Below are positions 1 to 6,667 of a DNA stretch of 10,397 nt, in pieces. The stretch is taken from positions 1-10,397 of the forward strand of contig DJQG01000012.1 of assembly GCA_002438685.1 (NCBI GenBank), written 5' to 3'. The position numbers were made by a program, and so were the translations under genes. The notes beneath the pieces were generated by a model. That model did not search any database and was not told where the DNA came from. It saw nothing but the letters and a program-made list of their open reading frames with translations. Positions within the stretch are counted from its first letter, which is position 1, and each line of letters begins with the position of its first letter. The stretch comes from Ruminococcaceae bacterium UBA6392. Lineage in GTDB: Bacteria; Bacillota; Clostridia; Oscillospirales; Acutalibacteraceae.

Positions 1-1
1 T

Positions 2-1576
2 TCATTTTTCAATGTGTTTGAGCGTGAGCTCTATCCTGTCGTCAATATTTACTTTGCCGACGCCGAATATCTGCGTGTCAAGCTTACCGTGGATAGGATC
101 GGTCCACTCCCTGCCGACAGCCGATATTCCTTTCATCATGCCTATAACAGAACCCGCCGTTGCGGCATTGCAGTCGGTGTCGAAGCCTGTCTGAACGGCG
201 CGGCAGACGGTCTTTGTATAGTCACCGCCGCCGTAGAGCAAAGCCGCCGTGACAATTTCAATATTAGAGAGCACATGGCACCAGTCGTGCCCCTCGTGCT
301 CGTCCCAGCGGGAGTGGATCTTTGCAAAGCATTCGTTCTCGCTGACCCCGCCGTCAAAATCGTTGACTACGGTCATAACAGAGCGGACGAACCTCGACCT
401 CTGCGGCACAAAATTCAGCGACGAAAGTATCGCCTTTCTTATATCATTCTCAACTGCCGCCTCGGCTATTAGCGCGGAGATGAACATTTCGCCGTAAATG
501 CCGTTTTTCGTGTGTGAAACACATGCGTCGCGGTACGCCATGTCCGCCGCCGTCTCCGGGTCGCCGGGATTGATATAGCCGAAATAGTCGCCCCTTATCT
601 GCGCACCTATCCACTCGCGATAGGGGTTCTTATATTCTGCGGACGCGGGCGGCACAAAGCCTTTGACGAAATTGCAGAATGCCGCGCGCTCGGCAGTGCA
701 GTAGGCGTTCTTCGGCTGCCTGTCGAGCCAGATATCCGCCACATTTTTCGAGGTAAAGTCCCTGCCGTATTTTTCTATAAGCTCCTGATAGAGCACCATG
801 TAATTCGTATCGTCGTCCGCCGGGGCACACTCGGAAATATCGGCATACATATTCTTGCCGAGCCAGCTTCCGACGCGCCCGAGCAGCTCGTCGGACAGCT
901 CGCTGCGCCTGATATATCTGTACATCGGATAGTTCTCCGTCTCGCGCAGGAGAATGCCGAGCTCCGGATTTCTCACGCCCTCAACGGGCTTTCCGAGGAA
1001 GCAGCCGCATATCCTGCCGTACCACGCACCGGCTATTTTATCGCGCAGGCGAAACTTGTCAACGCTGCGTTTTTCGGGGACCGTCCCCCTGCACATTTTT
1101 ATCTCGTCGAGCTCGCTCGGCTCGTCAAATTCATAATCTTTTTTAATCGGAGTGCGGGACACTATATCAAACATGACATCCGCTATGCGCTCTTTATATT
1201 CGCCGCCCGGAAGATGCGAAACCGCCTTGAAAAGCTCCTCGTATTCATCGATATCTATACCCTCTTCGCGCGACTGTCTGAACTCAATCATCAGCTCCTC
1301 GGAGTACAACTCCCACGGATGGAGCGACGGATAGTTGGGTCTGATGCCCGCCCTGCGTTTTTCGTCGCGGACGCGCTCGGTGCAGCCGGTCAGCAATTCA
1401 TCGAGCGAAACATTGAGTATCTGCGAGAGTATTATCAGATTGTCCACCGACGGCTTCGCGTGGTCGCTCTCCCACTTCTGCACCGACTGGCTTGAAACGG
1501 AGCACTTCTGCGCGACATCGTCGCGAGTGAGCCCTGCCTTCTTTCTGAAATCATATATACGGTTTCCGAGTGTCAT
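2..1576 (-). CDS. XRE helix-turn-helix fused to ADP-ribosylglycohydrolase-family protein
   Basis: The 524-residue product has two parts. Residues 4-63 form a Cro/C1-type (XRE) helix-turn-helix, with the recognition-helix region around SVSSQSVQKWE. Residues 85-165 resemble the N-terminal region of long ADP-ribosylglycohydrolase proteins, and residues 177-523 are the DraG-like hydrolase. The two metal-binding signatures are present: ADDDTN at 253-258 and GFDTDCNAATAG at 464-475. The glycine-rich opening, around AGAWYGRICGCFLGKP, is typical of the family. DraG-like enzymes remove ADP-ribose, or act on related N- or O-ribosides, using two Mg ions; the substrate here is unknown. The ATG has an AGGAG site 8 bases upstream and a near-consensus promoter, so the gene is its own transcription unit behind the ROK terminator. 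The stop codon is TGA at 2-4, so the gene is complete. The fusion suggests a DNA-binding sensor or autoregulator that responds to a ribosylated ligand, which is inference. Domain calls are firm; function is not. Confidence 0.88.
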   Translation of the reverse strand: MTLGNRIYDFRKKAGLTRDDVAQKCSVSSQSVQKWESDHAKPSVDNLIILSQILNVSLDELLTGCTERVRDEKRRAGIRPNYPSLHPWELYSEELMIEFRQSREEGIDIDEYEELFKAVSHLPGGEYKERIADVMFDIVSRTPIKKDYEFDEPSELDEIKMCRGTVPEKRSVDKFRLRDKIAGAWYGRICGCFLGKPVEGVRNPELGILLRETENYPMYRYIRRSELSDELLGRVGSWLGKNMYADISECAPADDDTNYMVLYQELIEKYGRDFTSKNVADIWLDRQPKNAYCTAERAAFCNFVKGFVPPASAEYKNPYREWIGAQIRGDYFGYINPGDPETAADMAYRDACVSHTKNGIYGEMFISALIAEAAVENDIRKAILSSLNFVPQRSRFVRSVMTVVNDFDGGVSENECFAKIHSRWDEHEGHDWCHVLSNIEIVTAALLYGGGDYTKTVCRAVQTGFDTDCNAATAGSVIGMMKGISAVGREWTDPIHGKLDTQIFGVGKVNIDDRIELTLKHIEK

Positions 1577-1600
1577 CCGATCAACTCCTGTTTTTTCTTG

Positions 1601-1629
1601 ATTATATCAAATCGCGCCGACTTGTTCAA
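1601..1629 (-). promoter_or_regulatory. Sigma-A-type promoter of the XRE/ADP-ribosylglycohydrolase gene
   Basis: On the minus strand there is TTGAAC (1624-1629), a 17-base spacer and TATAAT (1601-1606). This is a near-perfect vegetative promoter. The predicted start of transcription near 1594 gives a leader of about 18 bases that contains the AGGAG site (about 1585-1589) before the ATG at 1576. Confidence 0.8.
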
Positions 1630-1668
1630 TCTACCACAGGTTGTTTTTTGTGCACCCGTGAGTTGAAG

Positions 1669-1699
1669 AAAGCAATGACGGCGGTTACAAAGCAATAAC
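1669..1699. repeat. Phased 11-bp direct repeat upstream of the XRE promoter
   Basis: AAAGCAATGAC at 1669-1679 and AAAGCAATAAC at 1689-1699 match at 10 of 11 bases and start exactly 20 bp apart, about two helical turns. They lie roughly 75-105 bp upstream of the predicted transcription start of the fusion gene, where an activator or the protein's own HTH could bind. Binding is inference. Confidence 0.4.
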
Positions 1700-1728
1700 T
1701 TTTTTTACTCAAGAGATAGAGAAGACGC

Positions 1729-1756
1729 AAAAAATCCCACCCGCAGGCAGGATTTT
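1729..1756 (-). terminator. Intrinsic terminator after the ROK gene
   Basis: Read on the minus strand, AAAATCCTGCC pairs with GGTGGGATTTT as an 11-bp stem (nine Watson-Crick and two G-T pairs) around a TGCG tetraloop. The 3' arm runs into six consecutive T. It lies 31 bases past the ROK stop codon and separates that unit from the next gene. Confidence 0.85.
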
Positions 1757-1787
1757 CGCTTTATAAACACTATATCGCACAAATGCC

Positions 1788-2984
1788 TTATTTTTCAAAG
1801 AAAAACTTCTTTGCCGCTGCGGCGGCGGGGCCGATGAAGCTGTGCTTGCCGTCGAGCGGGGAATGTCTGATGTACCCCCTGCCGAAGCCGGGATAATACT
1901 GCGCGCACCGCTTCGCGAAAAGTTCAAAGATATCGCTTTCAAACATATAGCCGAACGCCACAACGCTGTCCGGCGCAATGACTGTGGCGGCATTCGTGAC
2001 CGCCTTTGCGAGGCTGTCCGCGCATCTTTCAAGCTCCGCTTTAACCGCGCCGTCGCTCTTTGCGGATAAAAGAATCTGCTTTATGTCGATTTTCTCCGCG
2101 TCTCCGTCGGTCGCTCTGAACAGCGTCGGTGTTGTCTCTTTTGAATACACCGCCCCGATGCGCTTTATAACCGCGTGCGCCGAGACTTCTGTTTCGAGGC
2201 AGCCCCTGCGCCCGCAGCGGCACTCCTCGCCGTTCGGGTCAACTATGTAGTGTCCTATTTCCGACGAGCCGCTGTCGGTTCCGTTGAAGACCTCGCCGTT
2301 TATAACTATTGCCGAACCAACTCCCGGCCCCCATTTTACAAACAGAATGTTATCCGCGCTGTGCTCCCTGTCAAAAATCAGAGAAGCGAGCGCAAAAGCC
2401 TTGACGTTGTTCTCAACGCAGACGGGAACACCCGTCTCATCTTCAAGTATCTTTTTTATGTTTATCCCCGATTGCCACACGCCGTAGCTGCCGGTCGTTT
2501 TTCCGCTGCCGCCGTCAACGCCTCCGACTATTCCGACTCCCATGCCGACAAGCTTCGCGCCGTTGGACGGGTTATTCTTGATAAGCCTGCGGCAATTCTC
2601 GCCGACAGCGCGCAGAAAATCCTCGGGCTCCGTGTCTTTCGGGAGCGCCGTGTATCCGCCCGTTATCTCTTCACCGCCGAGTGTGCATATTCCGCAGTAA
2701 AATCCGCCCGCATCGATGCTCACGGCGAGGACTGCGAATTTTGACGAATTGAGCGAAAGAATTATCTTCTTTCTGCCCGCTCCCGCGCCGTCGGAAAGTC
2801 CGCATTCGCTGACTGCGCCCTCCGCTATCAGCTCGGCGCATATCTTGCTGACCGCCGCGGGGGTGAGTCCGAGCGAATCCGCAATATCCTTGCGGCTCAT
2901 GCTCTCTCTGCTGTTGAGCAGATAGAGCACCGAAGCCCTGTTTGCGTTTTTGATACGGCTCATATTAAAGCCGGTGTAGTCCAT
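1788..2984 (-). CDS. ROK-family transcriptional regulator (NagC/XylR type)
   Basis: The 398-residue protein begins with a winged helix-turn-helix (about 14-62, with SRKDIADSLGLTPAAVSKI as the DNA-contacting region). A ROK sugar-sensing domain follows. The ROK zinc motif is clear at 255-264 (CRCGRRGCLE), preceded by the sugar-contacting EIGH at 242-245. The usual kinase signatures are degenerate: the phosphate-loop motif reads DAGGF (91-95) and the catalytic Asp position of the NDAN-like motif reads ENN (191-193). It should therefore bind a sugar or sugar phosphate but not phosphorylate it. The ATG at 2984 is preceded by GGAGGAGG at good spacing. The gene follows the sulfosugar operon and has its own promoter, which suggests it is the local repressor, released by sulfoquinovose or a pathway intermediate. 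The ligand is inference. It could instead regulate another sugar locus. Confidence 0.92.
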   Translation of the reverse strand: MDYTGFNMSRIKNANRASVLYLLNSRESMSRKDIADSLGLTPAAVSKICAELIAEGAVSECGLSDGAGAGRKKIILSLNSSKFAVLAVSIDAGGFYCGICTLGGEEITGGYTALPKDTEPEDFLRAVGENCRRLIKNNPSNGAKLVGMGVGIVGGVDGGSGKTTGSYGVWQSGINIKKILEDETGVPVCVENNVKAFALASLIFDREHSADNILFVKWGPGVGSAIVINGEVFNGTDSGSSEIGHYIVDPNGEECRCGRRGCLETEVSAHAVIKRIGAVYSKETTPTLFRATDGDAEKIDIKQILLSAKSDGAVKAELERCADSLAKAVTNAATVIAPDSVVAFGYMFESDIFELFAKRCAQYYPGFGRGYIRHSPLDGKHSFIGPAAAAAKKFFFEK

Positions 2985-3007
2985 AGAGCCGCCTCCTCCC
3001 GCGCACG

Positions 3008-3036
3008 ATTATACTACATTTTTGCCCGCCTATCAA
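3008..3036 (-). promoter_or_regulatory. Promoter of the ROK regulator gene
   Basis: The minus strand carries TTGATA (3031-3036), a 17-base spacer and TATAAT (3008-3013). The -35 element starts one base after the exporter stop codon (3038-3040). A start of transcription near 3001 leaves a leader of about 17 bases with the GGAGGAGG site. No terminator is seen between the exporter and this promoter, so operon read-through into the regulator gene is also likely. Confidence 0.8.
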
Positions 3037-3037
3037 A

Positions 3038-3772
3038 TTATTTTATAAAAAGCAGCGCGCCCGAAACTATCAGCAAAACATATGTTATCTTCATAAAAAG
3101 CCCGCGGCTCATCTTTTTGCACAGCAGACTGCCGATAAACATCGCCGCAAAAAGTATCGCGGCGGATATGCCGAACAGCAAAAGCAGATCTTTGTTCCAA
3201 AGCCCCGTTCTTATATCGTCGGCAAGGATTATTCCGTTGAGGACTATCCAGCACGCGGAGAGCGTGGCGCGAAACTCCTGCTTGTCGCTCACTTTTCCCG
3301 TCATATATGACACGAGCAGGGGACCGCCGCAGACGAACATACCGTGGGTCACTCCCGCCGACACAAGCAAAAGTGCCGACACAACTTTTCCGTGACCATG
3401 TTCGCCGCCCTTTCGCAGGAATGATTTGTATATTCCCCACGCAGCGGTCAGAATGACCACTGTTCCGAGCAGGATATACATCACCCGCTCCCTGCCCGCA
3501 AGCACATTGCGCAGAGCGAAGCCCGCGAGCATACCGACGGTCATAACGGCGACAATTTTCAAAAATTCTTTTTTGTTCACACTCTTCCTGTTCGCGGCGA
3601 CTATGTATATGCCGGAGAGCAGACCGAGGGCATTCAATATCGGCTTTGCGGTGTCGAACCCGACGAGCATGACGCTCGGCGGCATCGCGAGCATTGTCCC
3701 CGCAAAGCCGGTTATTCCCTGAATAATATTCGTGAAGAACACTACCAGGAGAAAAAGTATCTTCTTTGTCAT
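3038..3772 (-). CDS. TauE/SafE (TSUP) family anion exporter, candidate DHPS/sulfonate exporter
   Basis: This 244-residue membrane protein has about seven or eight hydrophobic segments (near 5-20, 45-60, 71-90, 97-115, 130-158, 170-185, 195-217 and 228-243). The TSUP family motif appears in both halves: GITGFAG at 19-25 and the CGGPLL region at 148-153. Family members move small sulfur-containing or carboxylate anions such as sulfite, sulfoacetate and sulfonates. As the last gene of a sulfoquinovose operon, export of the C3 sulfonate end product (DHPS or sulfolactate) is the natural role; the substrate is inferred. The ATG is separated from the upstream TGA by one base (TGATATG). The nearest purine-rich site (GGAG) is about 15 bases away, so translation is probably coupled to the upstream gene. 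Confidence 0.85.
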   Translation of the reverse strand: MTKKILFLLVVFFTNIIQGITGFAGTMLAMPPSVMLVGFDTAKPILNALGLLSGIYIVAANRKSVNKKEFLKIVAVMTVGMLAGFALRNVLAGRERVMYILLGTVVILTAAWGIYKSFLRKGGEHGHGKVVSALLLVSAGVTHGMFVCGGPLLVSYMTGKVSDKQEFRATLSACWIVLNGIILADDIRTGLWNKDLLLLFGISAAILFAAMFIGSLLCKKMSRGLFMKITYVLLIVSGALLFIK

Positions 3773-3773
3773 A

Positions 3774-5114
3774 TCAGTATTCGCTTATCTCCATGCCGAG
3801 CATCTCGGCGAGAGCGCACAGTTCGGCTTTCACATCGCCGTAAATAACAACAAAATGCGGCTCCCAGCCGTCCCTGACGCCGCGCGTTATCAGTTCGCGG
3901 GCATCGGTGTCGGTTTTCACAACTGCACTCGTGCCGTAGAACTGCTTCGGCTTATCGAGAGCGCTGCCCGAAGATATCAAGAATCTGAAGCTCCCGTCCG
4001 GCTTTTTGCCGACTCTGAATACAGTGACCCTGTCGCAGGGCATACAGCCGAACTCCATGGTCGGTCCTATCTTTCTGTTGCAGTGGACTCCCACGCACGC
4101 GCCCGTATCCTTGCGTGCAAGCGAGCATGCCGCCGTTCCGCAGTGCCAGAATGTGACCGTGTTCTCCTTTTCGTCGAGCGACACGGGGTCGCCGAAGAAC
4201 ACGCTTTTATTGCTCAGGCGCATGCCGATGAACATCGACAGTGCGCCGTATGTATCCGCTTCGCATGCGGCGGCAACGCCCATATCATTGAGCATGGCGA
4301 GCACCGCACAGACGGGCGTTCCGAATGAGGTGAAGAAATCCGGCCAGCATCTTGACGAGAGCGCACCTATGCCGGAAGTTTTTATATATTCGTCATATGC
4401 TCTGTAAAGCCGCGCGAAATCGAGCGCGTTTTTCTCCGGAGTGTTCTCGAGCCCGTTCATGGACTTTGCGGCTCTTTCGAGATATTCGTGCGCCTCGTCT
4501 TCGGAATATGCCCGCGCCTTCTCGATAAGCTCGCGCGCCTCTATAGATTCGAGGGTCACACCGAAGCTCTTCAGAAGCTCGGCATCAAGCGCCTTGCCGA
4601 AGCCGAAGCCCTGCGGAGTGTGTCCGACGCTCGCCATTTTGAGGCTCTTCAGCTCTTTTCTGACCTGCGCCGCGCGAATATACGCGCCGGTTTCGGCTAT
4701 TACTCTTTTTTCTTCCGGCGAGCCGAACACATAGCCGAACTGCTCTTTGCGAAAATATTTTATCGTATTCGCGGCGGAAAATGCACCCGTCAGCGAATTG
4801 AGTCTGAGGCGTCCGCCGTCTATGACCGGCTCTCTGAGCGTCCAGAGCAGAATAGGGCAATCGAATCTTTTGAGCACTTCGGAAACATAGGCCGAATTTG
4901 CAAATGTTATGTTCTGGAGCACTATAAGATCGGGCGAAAGCCCGTCGAGGAACGCCGTCAGCTTGTCAATAGACAGCAGCATTTCATCGGGACATACCGT
5001 GTCCGCACAGAACGAGCGGAGCATCTTTTTCGATTTTTCAAACTGTTCCCCCGCGCTGACCAACTCAAAAGTCGGCACGCCTATCGGGACATATGCGAGC
5101 TGAAAACTGCTCAT
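3774..5114 (-). CDS. L-fucose/L-arabinose isomerase-like protein (COG2407), candidate sulfoquinovose isomerase
   Basis: The 446-residue product has the layout of the FucI/AraA-like fold: Rossmann-like N-terminal part (about 1-160) and a C-terminal catalytic part. Recognisable family stretches are SSRCWPDF (253-260), AACEADTYGALSM (282-294), FWHCGTAAC (322-330), MEFGCMPCDRVTV (353-365) and the C-terminal EPHFVVIYGD (418-427). E285, D309 and H420 are the likely Mn ligands, by analogy with E. coli FucI E337, D361 and H528. In this operon it is a candidate for aldose-ketose isomerisation of sulfoquinovose to 6-deoxy-6-sulfofructose. The DUF4867 protein encoded just upstream is a rival for that step. 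The ATG at 5114 has AAGGA 9 bases upstream; the gap to the preceding stop is 13 bases. The family call is good; the substrate is inferred. Confidence 0.82.
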   Translation of the reverse strand: MSSFQLAYVPIGVPTFELVSAGEQFEKSKKMLRSFCADTVCPDEMLLSIDKLTAFLDGLSPDLIVLQNITFANSAYVSEVLKRFDCPILLWTLREPVIDGGRLRLNSLTGAFSAANTIKYFRKEQFGYVFGSPEEKRVIAETGAYIRAAQVRKELKSLKMASVGHTPQGFGFGKALDAELLKSFGVTLESIEARELIEKARAYSEDEAHEYLERAAKSMNGLENTPEKNALDFARLYRAYDEYIKTSGIGALSSRCWPDFFTSFGTPVCAVLAMLNDMGVAAACEADTYGALSMFIGMRLSNKSVFFGDPVSLDEKENTVTFWHCGTAACSLARKDTGACVGVHCNRKIGPTMEFGCMPCDRVTVFRVGKKPDGSFRFLISSGSALDKPKQFYGTSAVVKTDTDARELITRGVRDGWEPHFVVIYGDVKAELCALAEMLGMEISEY

Positions 5115-5127
5115 TTCATCAGTTCCT

Positions 5128-5796
5128 TTATTTATAGAATAGTTCTTTGTTTTCGCCGATTACGCCCGGGTGCGCGCCCTGCTTTATCAGCGGCTCGCGC
5201 TCGGGATGGGCTATGACCCACTTGTTTCTCTGGAGCAGGAGCACCGATTCGGGGTCGGTGCTTTCGATTTTTTCAGTCAGCGAAGTGTTTGTGCCGCGGG
5301 CAAGTATGACTATGTCCTTGAAGCCCTCGTCGCAGACGCGGCAGGGCGACAGATGAAGAGTCGTCTGATACATCTCAACAGCCGTACCCTCCGGCACAAA
5401 GAACACCTGCGCATTTTGAATATCATATTTATTGTCCATGATATCCCAGACATGACCGAGCACGAGCATAAATGGCGTCACGGCATAGTTTATCTCCGAG
5501 CATTTGTGATACTCAAAGCCGTTATAGGTCGTGTTTCTGCCGTTGCAGAAGCCTATCTGCACGGGCATCGAGCCATAAAGCGTGTTTTCAACATCCGATT
5601 TTATTCCGAGCTCTTCGAGCTCCGAGACGCTCGGGACATAAATATTCCCATTCTCGGGGATATCCGTTTTCCCGCGCATATACGCGTCCGCCTGCGAAAA
5701 ATCATAACCCTCAAGCACCCTGCCGTAGGACGCGAAAGCGGGATCAAAGACGGAAATAACAGGCACATCATTGACGGTATTCAGTGTTTCAAGCAT
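5128..5796 (-). CDS. DUF4867 family cupin-like protein, probably sugar isomerase or accessory enzyme of the operon
   Basis: The protein has 222 residues when started at the ATG at 5796. That start follows the upstream TAA by one base and has GGTGA (5802-5806) five bases before it. A longer reading frame reaches back to 5922, but the extra 42 residues overlap the dehydrogenase gene and look non-native. The sequence resembles the DUF4867 family (usually about 210 residues). Two cupin-like metal motifs are visible: EYHKCSE (95-101, H97 and E101) and VPEGTAVEMYQTTLH (134-148, E141 and H148). Similar folds occur in KduI-type and phosphomannose isomerase-type sugar isomerases. As I recall, DUF4867 genes recur in Firmicute sulfo-TAL clusters, where one gene encodes the sulfoquinovose isomerase SftI/SqvD, but I cannot confirm which family that is. 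It could instead be a mutarotase or epimerase. No signal peptide or membrane segment is seen, so it is probably cytoplasmic. Confidence 0.75.
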   Translation of the reverse strand: MLETLNTVNDVPVISVFDPAFASYGRVLEGYDFSQADAYMRGKTDIPENGNIYVPSVSELEELGIKSDVENTLYGSMPVQIGFCNGRNTTYNGFEYHKCSEINYAVTPFMLVLGHVWDIMDNKYDIQNAQVFFVPEGTAVEMYQTTLHLSPCRVCDEGFKDIVILARGTNTSLTEKIESTDPESVLLLQRNKWVIAHPEREPLIKQGAHPGVIGENKELFYK

Positions 5797-5797
5797 C

Positions 5798-6655
5798 TTA
5801 TTCACCGCTGACCACCTTGTAAGTCGCGCGGAAATCCTCTTTGCCGAGTCCCTCCGCCATTCCTTTGTCATAGACCGCCTTGGCGTTCTCCATTCCCGGC
5901 ATCGGGAAATGCGCCTCGGCACTCAGCCTCTCGCAGATCCCGAGATCCTTGTGCATATTTTCGAGCGAGAACGCAGTCGTCCAGTTCTCGTTTTTGATGT
6001 TCTGCGCCTGTCCGTCGAGATAGAAATTCTGACCACCGCCATAGGATATCGCAAGGGCAAAATCATCGACGGATATGCCCTCGAGCCTCGCGAGCGCGAG
6101 AGTTTCGTTGACTCCGTTCTGTATCTGCGCCACAAGCGTGTTGTGGCATATTTTCATCACAAGCCCCATGCCGTTTTTGCCCATGCGGATGATATTGCTG
6201 CCCATATAGGCTAAAATCGGACGGATTTTTTCAAAAGTCTCCTCGTCCGAGCCGACATAAATTCCGAGCGTGCCGCTGACTGCGGCGGGTCTCGACTTGA
6301 CGACGGGGGCATCCGCAAAGCGCGCGCCGACAGCTTTCACTTTCTCCGATATCTCCACGGATACAGCGGGATCAATCGTGCTCATATCGATACAGGTCTT
6401 TGAGCCGTCAAGCACGGGCAGGACAGTCTCATAGACCGAGCGCGAATGCTCTGATTTCGGCACCATGGTTATTATAACATCGCTCTTTTCGGCAAGCTCG
6501 GCGCTGTCATTGCAGACAAAGCCGCCGAGTGAAACAAGCTTTTCTACCTTTTCGCGGTCGAGATCATACAAAAACACCTTGCCGTCATGCTTTTTGATTA
6601 TGTTGGCGCACATCGCCTCGCCCATTATTCCGAGTCCGATGAATCCTATGTTCAT
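5798..6655 (-). CDS. Sulfolactaldehyde reductase-like beta-hydroxyacid dehydrogenase (YihU/SftF type)
   Basis: The 285-residue product begins MNIGFIGLGIMG, a Rossmann NAD(P) site. The DMSTIDP motif follows, then the substrate loop DAPVVKSRPAAVSGTL (115-130), the catalytic lysine K168 (YihU K171) and the C-terminal HKDLG (235-239). This is a beta-hydroxyacid dehydrogenase of the HIBADH/YihU class. The expected role is NAD(P)H reduction of 3-sulfolactaldehyde to DHPS. Adding 3 to these positions gives YihU numbering with no gap. At the residues I recall as sulfonate contacts in YihU (R123, N174, S178), this enzyme has Lys, His and Val, plus an extra Arg at 125. Sulfonate binding must therefore differ. 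I chose the ATG at 6655 over an in-frame GTG at 6664, because that GTG lies inside the GAGGTGG binding site. Other 3-hydroxyacid or tartronate semialdehyde substrates remain possible. Confidence 0.85.
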   Translation of the reverse strand: MNIGFIGLGIMGEAMCANIIKKHDGKVFLYDLDREKVEKLVSLGGFVCNDSAELAEKSDVIITMVPKSEHSRSVYETVLPVLDGSKTCIDMSTIDPAVSVEISEKVKAVGARFADAPVVKSRPAAVSGTLGIYVGSDEETFEKIRPILAYMGSNIIRMGKNGMGLVMKICHNTLVAQIQNGVNETLALARLEGISVDDFALAISYGGGQNFYLDGQAQNIKNENWTTAFSLENMHKDLGICERLSAEAHFPMPGMENAKAVYDKGMAEGLGKEDFRATYKVVSGE

Positions 6656-6660
6656 TTCTG

Positions 6661-6667
6661 CCACCTC
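6661..6667 (-). promoter_or_regulatory. Ribosome binding site that fixes the dehydrogenase start
   Basis: GAGGTGG lies five bases before the ATG at 6655. It overlaps the end of the transaldolase gene (TGA at 6666-6668) and contains the in-frame GTG at 6664, which is therefore not the start. Confidence 0.75.

Noticed and set aside
1683..1707. Possible plus-strand terminator, GTTA/TAAC followed by seven T
   Set aside because: The stem is only four base pairs with an eight-base loop, and there is no plus-strand gene to terminate.
4488..5216. Plus-strand open frame of 242 codons
   Set aside because: It is antisense to the isomerase-like gene, Arg-rich, without recognisable motifs.
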